Part shown: piece after piece, positions 1-9,582 of the stretch
Position numbering within the stretch: the first letter of the stretch is position 1
How the letters are laid out: every line of letters begins with the position of its first letter
Assembly: GCF_003315245.1 (NCBI RefSeq)
Contig: NZ_QNRT01000001.1
Location: forward strand, 750,963-814,962
Source of the DNA: Arenicella xantha
GTDB lineage: Bacteria > Pseudomonadota > Gammaproteobacteria > Arenicellales > Arenicellaceae
Length of the DNA: 64,000 nt
Reading direction: 5' to 3'
Program-made: the position numbers and the translations under genes
The notes under the pieces: model-generated
Database searches by the model: none
Seen by the model: the letters and a program-made list of their open reading frames with translations, nothing else
Told to the model about the DNA's origin: nothing

Positions 1-350
1 GCCGGCATCATCACAATAAGCACATCATCTTCGCTCGGATGGCCACAATACTCGGTAATTGCTTTGGTGCCGGGAGCGCCTAATGATTTAGGAACTCGCA
101 ACTCAATAATTCGGCGCTCGGAAAAGAGCGACATAGACTGCCCTGCGCCCATCAACGCTGACCAATCAAAGCCAGCTTCTAATTGATACTTGATTCGCTC
201 ACTAAACCCTAGCTCTCTGAGGGCTGCGCGCGCGCCGTCTAAAGCTTCCTCAATAAGCAGCGGCTCATTGCCATTTAATAAAATCAGCTTCGGCAGTTTA
301 CTTGCATTGGCGGCCAGTCGGCCAGCCAAGTCATCCAGCGCCACTCGCAT
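1..350 (-). CDS. holA: DNA polymerase III subunit delta (partial, N-terminal part)
   Basis: Delta subunit of the clamp loader, which opens the beta sliding clamp during replication. Only the first ~116 residues are inside the window; the rest lies beyond base 1. The visible part begins MRVALDDLAGRLAANASKLP and includes ILLNGNEPLLIEEALD, a typical HolA N-terminus (nucleotide-binding-fold region without a full Walker A). The ATG at 350-348 is 12 nt after the lptE stop, and an in-frame TAG just upstream fixes this start. The order leuS-lptE-holA is a classic gammaproteobacterial operon, which supports the call. Confidence 0.88.
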   Translation of the reverse strand, partial: MRVALDDLAGRLAANASKLPKLILLNGNEPLLIEEALDGARAALRELGFSERIKYQLEAGFDWSALMGAGQSMSLFSERRIIELRVPKSLGAPGTKAITEYCGHPSEDDVLIVMMP

Positions 351-362
351 GAGCGTGGTCGA

Positions 363-911
363 CTAATTCGACGGGCTTGATTGGCCGGGCTGGTAGTCGG
401 TAATAGTCGAAAGCTGTCGCAAAATACGCAGAACCGCATCCTGCTCCATGCTTTCGAGCAACTCTTCTTCCTCAGACTCGGACTCAATCACTAACTCTGG
501 ATCAAAGTTATAACGCCTAAATTCACTAACAACGGTACGTTCACGCAACAACTCGCCTTCTAAGCCTTCAAGCGTATAAACAACTTTAAACGTAAGGTTA
601 TAGCTGTTTGCCTTACCACGCTCATCGATGGTTCCAACACTTCGCTTCGAGCCAGCCTCGCTGACGTTCAACACCACATCAGCGGCGCCTTTAGAACTTG
701 CCAACTCGGCACCAGCTTTAGTTAGCAACTCCTGCAACTCGTCCTTGAACGAGCCTTCAGGCGCTATCACGTACATATTTTTTATCCCGTCGGATAACGG
801 AATGTTACCGCGCAAATGAAACCCACAGGCGCTAACAGCCACGACAAGAACTGCGACGGCAACTAAGCGCAGCGCACGTTTGGAACGATGGAAAAGCGGA
901 TTTTTCAGCAT
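363..911 (-). CDS. lptE: LPS-assembly lipoprotein LptE
   Basis: Outer-membrane lipoprotein that plugs the LptD barrel and helps place LPS in the outer leaflet. From the ATG at 911 the protein is 182 residues and starts with a lipoprotein signal peptide: basic n-region (KNPLFHRSKRALR), hydrophobic stretch and lipobox VSAC, followed by GFHLRG, a hallmark of LptE. An in-frame GTG at 980 would add 23 residues before the signal and is less likely; an AGG-type ribosome site precedes the 911 ATG. It lies between leuS and holA on the same strand, as in E. coli, so it is probably co-transcribed with them. Confidence 0.9.
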   Translation of the reverse strand: MLKNPLFHRSKRALRLVAVAVLVVAVSACGFHLRGNIPLSDGIKNMYVIAPEGSFKDELQELLTKAGAELASSKGAADVVLNVSEAGSKRSVGTIDERGKANSYNLTFKVVYTLEGLEGELLRERTVVSEFRRYNFDPELVIESESEEEELLESMEQDAVLRILRQLSTITDYQPGQSSPSN

Positions 912-988
912 ATTCTGAACCTTAATTCGTTTCTTATTAGAGTGACGGGCATACGTTGATTTTAGCGTATGCGAAGCCACTCGCGGGA

Positions 989-3577
989 TTAATTTGCCAC
1001 AATATTCACTAGCTTATTGGGCACAACAATCACTTTCCGAACTGTAAGACCGTCCAAAAAGCGCTGCACATTCTCTTCATTAAGCGCATCAGCTTCAACG
1101 GAGGCTTTATCGGCCGAGGCTGAGACATTGATTTTACCGCGCAACTTACCGTTCACCTGCACAACATAGGTGATCTCATCCTGCACCAATGCCGCCTCAT
1201 CAACAGTCAAGAAGTCAGCATCAAATAGCCAACGCTGATCACCATACTGCTGCCAGAGGTAATCGCACAAATGCGGCGTCACGGGGGCCAGTATTTTCAC
1301 CACAGCATGCCCGACTTCCGCTTTGATCGCATCCGCATCGTCACCCATTGAATCCCAGTCCGCTTTCTCTGCGGCGTTCATCAACTCCATTGCCGCGGCA
1401 ACAACGGTATTAAACTGTTGGCGCTCGTAATCAAATACAACGCGTTTAATAATCGTATGTAGCGTAAGGCGCAGCGCTTTGATGCTTGAATTTGAGCTGT
1501 CCACGCCCGCAACCGGCTTGAGTCTACTCGACTGCAGCGCTGCGGAGTGCTTATCAAACCAGTTCCAAACCCGACGCAGAAATCGTGACCCGCCAGCAAT
1601 CGCATCATCATTCCACTCCAACGACTGATCGGGCGGCGAAGCAAACATCGTGAACAAACGCACAGTGTCAGCGCCGAATCGATCTATCATACTCTGCGGA
1701 TCGACTCCGTTTTTCTTCGACTTGCCCATCTTTTCGGTGGTGATTACCACCGGCTTGCCATCAGCGATCAACGTCGCTCCAGTAATGGAACCACGATCAT
1801 CACGACTAATCGAGACTTCACTGGCCTCGTAAAATTCTTCCTTGCCATCACCGACGCGCCGATAAAATGTGTCAGCGGTGACCATGCCTTGAGTTAACAA
1901 CCGAGTGAATGGCTCATCGGAATCAATCAAACCAACATCGCGCATCAATTTATGGAAAAAGCGCGCATACAATAAATGCATTACCGCGTGTTCGATGCCA
2001 CCTATATATTGATCGACCGGCAACCAATGATTGGCACGTTCATCAAGCATCGCAGTGTCTAAATCAGGGCAGCAATATCGTGCGTAATACCACGACGATT
2101 CAAAGAAAGTATCGAAGGTGTCGGTTTCGCGAGTTGCTGGCTCACCGGTCTGCGGATGCACGATGTCAATAAACGATGCCATTTTCTTAATCGGTGAACC
2201 GACCCCATCCATTATCACGTCTGTTGGCAATTCCACCGGAAACTCTGTGGCTGGCGAGGCATTGCCCTCGGCGTCGTAGACGAACGGAATCGGACAGCCC
2301 CAATACCGCTGGCGCGACACGCCCCAGTCACGCAACCGATAGTTAACTTGCTCTTCGCCCAACTCACGCTCAGCCAACCAAGCCGTGATTGCCGACTTGG
2401 CTTGCTCAGAACTCAAGCCATCAAAATCACCTGAGTTAATCAATCGACCCAACTCGGTAAAAGCCGCTTCACTCACATCAGCCTCACCTTCAAGCGGTGC
2501 GATTACCGGGCGAATACCAATGCCGTACTTGGTGGCGAACTCAAAATCTCGTTGATCGTGCGCGGGCACCGCCATCACAGCGCCAGTACCATAATTCATT
2601 AAGACAAAATTGGCGCACCATACAGGCACTGAATCACCGGTAATCGGATGCTGTGCGTTAATGCCTAGCGCTATGCCTTTTTTCTCCATAGTCTCAAGAT
2701 CGGCTTCAGCCGTCGACGTTTGCGCACACTCACTGCGAAACTGACTGATCGCCGTACTTGACTCGGCAGCGCGAATCGCTAGCGGATGGTCTGCCGCCAC
2801 CGCGAGATAAGTCACGCCGAAGATAGTGTCCGGTCGAGTTGTGAAAACGCGCAATGGCTCCGCACCGTCTACCGCGAAAGCGACTTCAGCACCAACCGAT
2901 TTACCAATCCAGTTGCGCTGCATGGTTTTTACCGCATCAGGCCAACCATCAAGATCATCCAAACTGCTTAATAGCTCTTCAGCATAAGCTGTGATTTTAA
3001 TGAACCACTGCGGTATTTTTTTCTTTTCGACCAAGGCACCAGAACGCCAACCGCGACCATCGACAACTTGCTCATTTGCCAACACAGTTTGATCCACTGG
3101 ATCCCAATTAACTTCAGCCTCTTTTTTATAGACTAATCCGCGCTCATATAATTGCGTAAAAAACCATTGCTCCCAACGGTAATAGTCAGGCTCACAGGTT
3201 GCAAATTCACGATTCCAATCATAGCTAAAACCCAAACGCTTGAGCTGGTCACGCATGTTAGCGATGTTTTGCTTGGTCCAACTGGCCGGCGCCGTTTTGT
3301 TTTGAATAGCTGCGTTCTCAGCTGGCAAACCGAAAGCATCCCAACCCATAGGATGCAAAACGTTCTTACCCAACATACGTTGATAGCGACTAATGACATC
3401 ACCAATCGTGTAGTTTCTGACGTGCCCCATATGCAGCTTGCCAGATGGATACGGAAACATCTCTAAACAGTAAAATTTTTCTTTATCGCTAAGTTCGTCA
3501 GCACGATAAACGTCCTGCTCTGCCCAGGCTTTTTGAATGGCAACTTCTATCGATTGAGGGTCGTATTCTTGATGCAT
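989..3577 (-). CDS. leuS: Leucyl-tRNA synthetase
   Basis: Class I aminoacyl-tRNA synthetase that charges tRNA-Leu; cytoplasmic, 862 residues, the normal bacterial size. The HIGH signature is near residue 50 ([12 protein letters not shown]). The CP1 editing domain contains [12 protein letters not shown], and a WYYARYC segment follows. The KMSKS loop reads [10 protein letters not shown], with Gly where the commonest form has Ser. The C-terminal anticodon-binding region ends with [11 protein letters not shown], also typical. It is the first gene of leuS-lptE-holA. The ATG at 3577 is followed directly by [11 protein letters not shown], a usual LeuRS start. Confidence 0.97.
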   Translation of the reverse strand: MHQEYDPQSIEVAIQKAWAEQDVYRADELSDKEKFYCLEMFPYPSGKLHMGHVRNYTIGDVISRYQRMLGKNVLHPMGWDAFGLPAENAAIQNKTAPASWTKQNIANMRDQLKRLGFSYDWNREFATCEPDYYRWEQWFFTQLYERGLVYKKEAEVNWDPVDQTVLANEQVVDGRGWRSGALVEKKKIPQWFIKITAYAEELLSSLDDLDGWPDAVKTMQRNWIGKSVGAEVAFAVDGAEPLRVFTTRPDTIFGVTYLAVAADHPLAIRAAESSTAISQFRSECAQTSTAEADLETMEKKGIALGINAQHPITGDSVPVWCANFVLMNYGTGAVMAVPAHDQRDFEFATKYGIGIRPVIAPLEGEADVSEAAFTELGRLINSGDFDGLSSEQAKSAITAWLAERELGEEQVNYRLRDWGVSRQRYWGCPIPFVYDAEGNASPATEFPVELPTDVIMDGVGSPIKKMASFIDIVHPQTGEPATRETDTFDTFFESSWYYARYCCPDLDTAMLDERANHWLPVDQYIGGIEHAVMHLLYARFFHKLMRDVGLIDSDEPFTRLLTQGMVTADTFYRRVGDGKEEFYEASEVSISRDDRGSITGATLIADGKPVVITTEKMGKSKKNGVDPQSMIDRFGADTVRLFTMFASPPDQSLEWNDDAIAGGSRFLRRVWNWFDKHSAALQSSRLKPVAGVDSSNSSIKALRLTLHTIIKRVVFDYERQQFNTVVAAAMELMNAAEKADWDSMGDDADAIKAEVGHAVVKILAPVTPHLCDYLWQQYGDQRWLFDADFLTVDEAALVQDEITYVVQVNGKLRGKINVSASADKASVEADALNEENVQRFLDGLTVRKVIVVPNKLVNIVAN

Positions 3578-3677
3578 GTCGGTCTACGTTATTAGCCCAA
3601 CCTTCAGGTCAGGCAGAAATGGATTAAAAAGGGTTGAAGGTCTAGGCTCAAACTACCAACCAGCCCACAACTCACTA

Positions 3678-4091
3678 CTATAGATAGGCACCAGCGCGCT
3701 GGTAAATAGCTCTCAACATGGAATGCAGACCATTACTCCGCGTAGGACTTAAATGGTCAGTAAATCCAATATCTTTAATAAAATCAGGCTTGGCCGCCAA
3801 GATATCCGCCGGCGTCTGATCAGAATAAACTCGGAGCACAATCGCTACCAAGCCAGACACAATAGCCGCGTCACTGGAACCATCAATATGCAGCTTGCCA
3901 TCTTGCAATTGCATATTTAACCAAACTTGCGACTGACAACCTTGAATTTTATTCGCTTCGGTCTTCCACTCTTCAGGGAACTCAGCGAGTTGTCGCCCCA
4001 GATCAATCACGTATTCATACCGCGACATCCAGTCATCAAACATAGCGAACTCTTCAACCAAGTCAGCTTGAATATTAGCAATCGTACTCAT
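3678..4091 (-). CDS. sufE: SufE-family cysteine desulfuration protein
   Basis: Sulfur-acceptor protein that takes persulfide sulfur from a SufS/CsdA-type cysteine desulfurase and passes it to Fe-S cluster assembly; cytoplasmic, 137 residues, full length. The acceptor cysteine lies in KIQGCQSQVW. The N-terminal helix (LVEEFAMFDDWMSRYEYVIDLG) and the C-terminal GLHSMLRAIYQRA are standard for the family. No desulfurase gene is in the window. The start codon is one base after the cysS stop, so the gene is very likely translated with cysS. It could equally be called csdE; sequence alone does not separate the two. Confidence 0.9.
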   Translation of the reverse strand: MSTIANIQADLVEEFAMFDDWMSRYEYVIDLGRQLAEFPEEWKTEANKIQGCQSQVWLNMQLQDGKLHIDGSSDAAIVSGLVAIVLRVYSDQTPADILAAKPDFIKDIGFTDHLSPTRSNGLHSMLRAIYQRAGAYL

Positions 4092-4092
4092 G

Positions 4093-5466
4093 TTAATTCT
4101 CTATTCGCCATATTGTGCCAGCCGGGCCGTCTTCGAGCACAACGTTGCGTTGATTCAGTTCATCGCGTATTTCATCCGCACGCGCCCAATTCTTATCCGC
4201 CTTGGCTTGCGCGCGATCGCTAATCAGTTGCTCAATGACTTGCGCATCTACTGCGCTAGTATCACCAGAGAACCAGCTTTCAGGATCTTCCTGCAACAGG
4301 CCGAGTAAAGAGCCCGCCTCCAGCAAAGCAGCTTTGATGCGCTGCTGTTCTGCAATATCGTCACTAATATTTGCTTGCTTAGCCAATGAAAACAACTCCG
4401 CCAACGCTTTCGGAGTATTTAGGTCGTCCTCTAAAGCATCGATAAACAGGGGCGGTAAATAACTGTCTTTATCACTAGCGGCTTCAATATCTTGTAGTTT
4501 GCGTAACGCACCATACAGGCGATCGAGACTGCTGTTCGCTTGCTCAATCACATCATCGCTCCAGTCCAGCGGCGCACGATAATGCGCGGCGAGCAACACA
4601 TAACGAATGGCTTCTCCGGAATATTGCGTTAGCAGATCTTTCACTAATAACACATTGCCAATCGATTTAGACATCTTCTCACGATTAACGTTTACAAACC
4701 CATTATGCAACCAGTAGCGCACGAATGGCGCATCATGTGCACACACAGACTGCGCTCGCTCGTTCTCATGGTGTGGAAAAATCAGGTCGTGACCGCCGCC
4801 ATGTATATCCATGGTTGCCCCCAAATGCCGAGCCGCCATCGCGGTACATTCTATATGCCAACCAGGTCGACCACGACCCCATGGGCTATCCCAGCCTGGC
4901 TGATCGTCACTAGAAGGTTTCCATAACACGAAATCTCCAGCACTACGCTTGTAAGCGGCAACATCAACTCGCGCGCCAGCCAATAGCTCTTCGGGGTCGC
5001 GCTTAGACAACTCTCCATATCCGGCAAAAGATGAAACGCTAAACAACACATGACCCTGCTCTACATAAGCATGGCCGCGTTCAATAAGAGCTTGAATTTC
5101 ATGATGAATTTCGGCGACATGTTCAGTAACTTTAGGCTCCACATCGGGTGCCAGCACACCTAAGGCCGCTAAATCAGAGTGATACGCAGCCGTGTAGCGG
5201 GTCGTAATATCCGAAATTGGCACACCAAGCTGTTCTGCGGCGGCGTTGATTTTGTCATCAATATCAGTGATGTTTCGCACATAAGTCAGCTTGGGGTAAT
5301 TGCGACGCAACAACCTAGCCAACACGTCAAACACCACGGCTGGACGAAAATTGCCAATGTGGCAAAAATTGTAGACCGTTGGACCACACACATACATAGT
5401 GACATGCTGCGGGTTCAGCGGCACAAACTCTTGCTTTGATTTGGTTTCGGTATTATAAAGTTTCAC
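4093..5466 (-). CDS. cysS: Cysteinyl-tRNA synthetase
   Basis: Class I synthetase that charges tRNA-Cys; 457 residues, the normal length. HIGH is present as CHIGNFRP near residue 35 and KMSKS as EKMSKSIGN near 270. Zinc ligands typical of the family are visible: Cys in MYVCGPTVYN, Cys in WHIECTAMA, and His/Glu in FPHHENE. It sits immediately upstream of sufE with a 1-nt gap, which puts cysteine charging and cysteine-derived sulfur transfer in one transcript. The ATG at 5466 begins MKLYNTETKSK, the usual N-terminus. Confidence 0.97.
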   Translation of the reverse strand: MKLYNTETKSKQEFVPLNPQHVTMYVCGPTVYNFCHIGNFRPAVVFDVLARLLRRNYPKLTYVRNITDIDDKINAAAEQLGVPISDITTRYTAAYHSDLAALGVLAPDVEPKVTEHVAEIHHEIQALIERGHAYVEQGHVLFSVSSFAGYGELSKRDPEELLAGARVDVAAYKRSAGDFVLWKPSSDDQPGWDSPWGRGRPGWHIECTAMAARHLGATMDIHGGGHDLIFPHHENERAQSVCAHDAPFVRYWLHNGFVNVNREKMSKSIGNVLLVKDLLTQYSGEAIRYVLLAAHYRAPLDWSDDVIEQANSSLDRLYGALRKLQDIEAASDKDSYLPPLFIDALEDDLNTPKALAELFSLAKQANISDDIAEQQRIKAALLEAGSLLGLLQEDPESWFSGDTSAVDAQVIEQLISDRAQAKADKNWARADEIRDELNQRNVVLEDGPAGTIWRIEN

Positions 5467-5659
5467 GACGAGGCAAGCTCAGACTGACGTTTCAAACCGC
5501 GAATTGTAGCATCTATGCCACAAACCTATGCCATAAATAGGTGATGTATTGGCTACCAAGCCATGGCAAATACTGCCAGCGAGGCTAGCAACCTCATCTA
5601 CAGCCTTGAGAGCGGCGACCTAAGCTAAAATTCAACTCCGGTCGACACTCAAAGGACAC

Positions 5660-7804
5660 CTACTGCCACCAACGCACTGTTGCCATGACAATGGCGTCAT
5701 CTCCGAAATCACTTATATGATTCGGATTTTGCCGATACGAGACAAAGCCGCCAAGCTCCATCTTGGAATTAATCATGGTGCGATAGTAAGCTTCAATATT
5801 CCGCTCGGTGGCATTAGTGTCAGACAAATTAATACGCTCCGTATTAAATCCAATATCACCGTTTATCAAGCGACTGTCGGGTACAGAATAATTAACTGCC
5901 CCAGAACGAATCTTGATCGGTTGCGACACGGCGATGCCCATTTGATCTTTGGCGCGGAACACATTATTCCCGACTAAACCAAGACTGTACCAATCACTGC
6001 TCAGGGTTGAAAAATCATTCAACAGACTCGATTCAGAAGCCTCTACCTTGGTTCGGCCTACACCATAATTTGCCACCAAAGACACCTTGTTGGTCGCCTT
6101 GATATTGCCAGAAATATCCAACGCATAAGTGACCGAATTCTCAACACCAAGCACGCCTGCAGCACCGCCGCCAAGCACACTGCCCAGCTCATCAAGCTGA
6201 CCAAATTTGACCGACACACCACCCATATCTGCGAATTGATATGAGCCCTGCAAAACGGTGGATAACGACTGCTGCTTATAAAGCCCCGACTCATCGATTG
6301 ACACAAACCCTAGCTTGACTGAGGTGTTTGCGGCGCTCGGCGCATATCGAAAGCTCAAAGTATTCGCTTGCGAGCTAAAACCTGAAAGCACCGAATCGAA
6401 CGACTGGCCGGAAACAAACGAGCTCGAGCCAAATTGTGCATGCGTGTCTAAGTCTCGGACCGCGCCCAACTCTAGACTCGGGCTAACTTGATATCCCGCG
6501 CTCAACGATAGCGACTCACTTAACTTGCTCGACATCGCGACTGACAAGTTGGTGTATCTATCTTCAATTCCACGATCCCCCGGAGTCGAGAAATATTCGA
6601 CAAAATCCACGCGAGGATCTGCCAAAGCGGTGGCAGCAAACGCCACATCAGTATTTATTGACGGTATGGCGAACTGATTACCGATAGATTTATTTTCTAG
6701 CGAATTAAAAAATTCACTCATATGCAACACACCATCGTTAATCTCGATGTGGTCATTCAAATCCACTTGAAAGCCTCGACCATAGGAATCTAACACTAGG
6801 GTCTTCTCAAGTTTCGTCTTGGATTTCTTGGATAGCAGCAATGCGCCGGCTAAAGCGCCTCCGACCAACAGTATTGCGCCACCGCCACCACCACCGCCGC
6901 CGCCAGAGTTAGTAGGGGGCGTGACCGGTTCAGTCGGCACGACGACTGGGCCAATCACATTATTTAACACTTGTTCAGCAGATAAAATCACACCGCGACC
7001 ATAGACTGGGTCAGTCCCTTGCGCACCACGATCTTCAGCTGATTGCAAAATTACATCGACAACTTCTTGAGCGGTAAGATCCGGATTTTGCAGAAACACC
7101 GCTCCGGCTATACCGGAAATACGCGCAGTTGCCCACGACGTTCCACCATTGGTCGCCTCAGAATTTGGTAGACCAATCGCCGCAACATATCGTTCGGCAG
7201 TAGTGCCCGCACGGTTAGATGTTGCCAGCAATACCCCTTCGGTATCGGTGGCACCAACAATAATTACCCCAGGTAGATTGAAACTAGAAGTCGATAAGGC
7301 ATTTGGTTGTGCTGCAAATTCATTGCCAGCTAATATGGCAATGACTTTTCCAGCGCGAGATAGATCAGACATTAATGGTGCCGCCGACGCGCTCACGCCC
7401 TCAGTACCCCAAGTAAAACCAACAACTCGAATACTATTGCGCCCCAAAATATCTGAAATGGCGTTATCACGCGCAACCCGAACTTGCCCCTCATTGGAAC
7501 GAGTTAAATCGCCGTCGGTCACTACAAACGGGACAATATCACCAGAGAACGCTTCGGAGGCAACCCGCACCGAAACCGTTCCATGACCTTCACCTTCACG
7601 ATCAGACACATCGCTCGTATCATCACTATTGGTGTAATAGTTAAACCCCGGAGCCGTATTAAAATTACGTGCAGGGTCTACGCCTGAATCGAGTAATGCA
7701 ATTTGCTGCGCGTGAGCATTACCCACCACAACGCCTAGCATTCCCACCGAAGCGGCAATTATTTGACTGAGTTTGGTTTTTCTTAAAGGCTTATTGTTCA
7801 GCAT
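5660..7804 (-). CDS. Exported subtilisin-like (S8) protease with polyglycine/hydrophobic linker and beta-rich C-terminal domain
   Basis: Predicted secreted serine protease of 714 residues from the ATG at 7804. That start has an AGGTG ribosome site; an in-frame GTG at 7849 would add 15 residues before the signal peptide. A Sec signal ends near residue 32 (NAHA-QQ). The S8 catalytic residues are visible: D39 (LLDSGVD), H74 (EGHGT), N161 (LAGNE) and S223 (GGTSWATA). After the protease (to ~285) comes a Pro/Thr stretch, nine consecutive glycines (301-309), a hydrophobic segment (310-324) and a basic SKKSK. About 385 residues of alternating, beta-strand-like sequence follow, ending VMATVRWWQ, like an autotransporter barrel. 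Whether the tail is a true barrel, and what the hydrophobic segment does, is inference. The gene appears monocistronic. Confidence 0.8.
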   Translation of the reverse strand: MLNNKPLRKTKLSQIIAASVGMLGVVVGNAHAQQIALLDSGVDPARNFNTAPGFNYYTNSDDTSDVSDREGEGHGTVSVRVASEAFSGDIVPFVVTDGDLTRSNEGQVRVARDNAISDILGRNSIRVVGFTWGTEGVSASAAPLMSDLSRAGKVIAILAGNEFAAQPNALSTSSFNLPGVIIVGATDTEGVLLATSNRAGTTAERYVAAIGLPNSEATNGGTSWATARISGIAGAVFLQNPDLTAQEVVDVILQSAEDRGAQGTDPVYGRGVILSAEQVLNNVIGPVVVPTEPVTPPTNSGGGGGGGGGAILLVGGALAGALLLSKKSKTKLEKTLVLDSYGRGFQVDLNDHIEINDGVLHMSEFFNSLENKSIGNQFAIPSINTDVAFAATALADPRVDFVEYFSTPGDRGIEDRYTNLSVAMSSKLSESLSLSAGYQVSPSLELGAVRDLDTHAQFGSSSFVSGQSFDSVLSGFSSQANTLSFRYAPSAANTSVKLGFVSIDESGLYKQQSLSTVLQGSYQFADMGGVSVKFGQLDELGSVLGGGAAGVLGVENSVTYALDISGNIKATNKVSLVANYGVGRTKVEASESSLLNDFSTLSSDWYSLGLVGNNVFRAKDQMGIAVSQPIKIRSGAVNYSVPDSRLINGDIGFNTERINLSDTNATERNIEAYYRTMINSKMELGGFVSYRQNPNHISDFGDDAIVMATVRWWQ

Positions 7805-7957
7805 ATGTGGCACCTGCCTGCTAAGTTTACCGGGAGCCGTGTATTCCACACCGCTGCTGGTGATGTAAATTCTGCGTTAGATACTGACGATTATAGGGCA
7901 AGTTTACGATTGCGTAAATTTGTCACCTAGGTCTGACTCACTTTGCTGAAGCCGACA

Positions 7958-8473
7958 TTAACGCCCCAATGCACCTGAGAAATAATTCCGTTCCTTGGTA
8001 AATAGTAGCTTAATGCAGATTAGAACCATTACTGAGAAAACCACAACCATCCAAGCAGGCATACTCAAACCAAGCAATTGCCACTGTATTTCAGCGCACT
8101 CACCACTACCGGCCAAGACCGTTTGAATGGTCTGCATCAGAGGGAACGCCTCAAGCATAAAATCCAAATCAGGTCCGCACTCAGGAACTTGATCCGCCGG
8201 CAAGTTCTGCAACCACACCTGACGCCCAGCAATTGCTAAGCCTAATGCAGAAAATACTAAACTACCAAATACAAATAGCTTGGCGACAACCTTCTTGGGC
8301 TTAAAAATAATCCCTAACAAGCAAAAGAACGCCACACCTACCAAACAAGCCCGTTGAAACATACACAGCGGACAAGGAGGCAGCCCAAGCTGTAGTTGAA
8401 AATAGAAATACGCCACGGCTAATAAACCGCCACAGGCCAATAGTCCAATCCAGTACCAACGCGTTGCTATCAC
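7958..8473 (-). CDS. dsbB: Disulfide bond formation protein DsbB
   Basis: Inner-membrane quinone reductase that reoxidises DsbA. It is 171 residues with four hydrophobic segments. The first periplasmic loop carries the redox pair CPLC (GLPPCPLCMFQRA). The second loop carries the partner pair, Cys in VPECGPD and Cys in GSGECAEI, about 26 residues apart as expected. The start is a GTG at 8473 (MIATRWYWIG); no good ATG lies upstream. No dsbA is in the window. The next gene upstream on the same strand is the ycgN homologue, 112 nt away, so shared transcription is possible. Confidence 0.93.
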   Translation of the reverse strand: MIATRWYWIGLLACGGLLAVAYFYFQLQLGLPPCPLCMFQRACLVGVAFFCLLGIIFKPKKVVAKLFVFGSLVFSALGLAIAGRQVWLQNLPADQVPECGPDLDFMLEAFPLMQTIQTVLAGSGECAEIQWQLLGLSMPAWMVVVFSVMVLICIKLLFTKERNYFSGALGR

Positions 8474-8585
8474 CTAATTTGCTCCAAACCCGCCTGTTTA
8501 ATGAGAGCAACAGTATACACCAAGGCTAGGCGGTTTCTGCAAGCCAGCAATCGACAACTATTCAGCATGCGTTGAAGAAATACCA

Positions 8586-9044
8586 TTAACTCGCTTCAGC
8601 CGGCCATTCGACTATGTAATCTTGCAAGCTGTCTTCGTCGACCTCTCGTTCGAACCGAACCCTATGGCGTACGGATTTACCGCGCTCATGCACAGTCGCT
8701 ACAGAACCACTTACCAAGTGATGCCAATCAGCTAGCGGCTGACCCTGCAAGACTAAGCGATAAGCACAACTTGGTGGCGCAAATTCGGCGGCTTCATGCA
8801 CATTATCGGGGGTCATCGTCACACAACGAGGGACTCGAACCGAACGGTTCTCATAGTCAGTACAGCGACAAGTATTGTCATCCAACAAATCGCAAGCAAC
8901 ATCAGTAAATACCAGTTGCTCGGTTTCATCATCCTGCAACTGAGAAAGACAGCATTTTGCGCATCCATCGCACAAAGACTCCCATTCCTGCAGTGACATC
9001 TCAAAAAGAGATTTAGTTTCCCAATATGGCGTCGAGTTATTCAT
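8586..9044 (-). CDS. YcgN-family (UPF0260) cysteine-cluster protein
   Basis: Conserved cytoplasmic protein of the YcgN/UPF0260 family (152 residues, full length), whose biochemical role is not established. The N-terminus has WESLCDGCAKCC, the CxxCxxCC cluster thought in this family to bind zinc or iron, followed by further cysteines in DLLDDNTCRCTDYENR and VPRCVTM. The centre has PPSCAYRLV and the C-terminus LQDYIVEWP, both characteristic. It is 12 nt downstream of the DNA glycosylase gene and probably in the tkt-pgk transcript. Confidence 0.87.
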   Translation of the reverse strand: MNNSTPYWETKSLFEMSLQEWESLCDGCAKCCLSQLQDDETEQLVFTDVACDLLDDNTCRCTDYENRSVRVPRCVTMTPDNVHEAAEFAPPSCAYRLVLQGQPLADWHHLVSGSVATVHERGKSVRHRVRFEREVDEDSLQDYIVEWPAEAS

Positions 9045-9056
9045 TGGTCTTTAAAT

Positions 9057-9575
9057 TCAAATGAAACCGGGTTCAGCCTGGCTCGGCTCAAATAAAGCTT
9101 GCCAAGCCTGCAATTTATCTTCTCGCCCGAGGCTAGCATATGCAGGGCTAGTAGACGGCAATTTAATCCATCTAATATTTGGATAGCGCTGCATCAACGA
9201 GCCACAATGTCGCTTAAACAGCGCCGCAGACGCAGCACCATTAAAACCAACGATAGAGATTGACGGCTGCGCGCGGAAAAAAGACCCAAAGTCATTCGGC
9301 ACCTCAGTAGCACGCACAATATTACTATCCAAACTACCCGGGCGTTCACATTCAGAGAGCACGTCCCAGACAGCCACGCGATGCTCGCGGAGCAACTCAA
9401 CTCGTTGTGCATAATCGTCAGACAATTCGAAGCTGAACAACTGAGACATGATCCACCAAAAACTATTACGAGGATGCGCATAGTACTGCCGAGCCGACAG
9501 CGATACTTGGCCCGGCATCGAGCCCAAAATTAAGTACTTAGGCGCTGGCCCAAGAAGCGGTTCAAACGCCGGCAT
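9057..9575 (-). CDS. DNA-deoxyinosine (hypoxanthine) glycosylase, uracil-DNA glycosylase superfamily, family 6-like
   Basis: Base-excision-repair glycosylase of the UDG superfamily; the closest match by motif is the hypoxanthine-DNA glycosylase group (family 6), which removes deaminated adenine. Motif 1 is ILGSMPGQVSLSARQYYAHP, followed by RNSFWWIM. Further motifs are VAVWDVLSECERPGSLDSNI and, in the C-terminal half, KLPSTSPAYA. It has 172 residues, the usual size. It starts 7 nt after the pgk stop, so repair and glycolytic genes share a transcript; no functional link is implied. Substrate specificity (hypoxanthine versus uracil) is taken from the family. Confidence 0.85.
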   Translation of the reverse strand: MPAFEPLLGPAPKYLILGSMPGQVSLSARQYYAHPRNSFWWIMSQLFSFELSDDYAQRVELLREHRVAVWDVLSECERPGSLDSNIVRATEVPNDFGSFFRAQPSISIVGFNGAASAALFKRHCGSLMQRYPNIRWIKLPSTSPAYASLGREDKLQAWQALFEPSQAEPGFI

Positions 9576-9582
9576 AAGTCGA

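Noticed and set aside
3599-3650. Hairpin CCTTCA/TGAAGG upstream of leuS as a terminator
   Set aside because: Only 6 bp with a long loop and no T run on the relevant strand.
7149-7586. A 145-codon plus-strand frame inside the S8 protease gene
   Set aside because: Antisense shadow of the catalytic domain, which has all family motifs on the minus strand.
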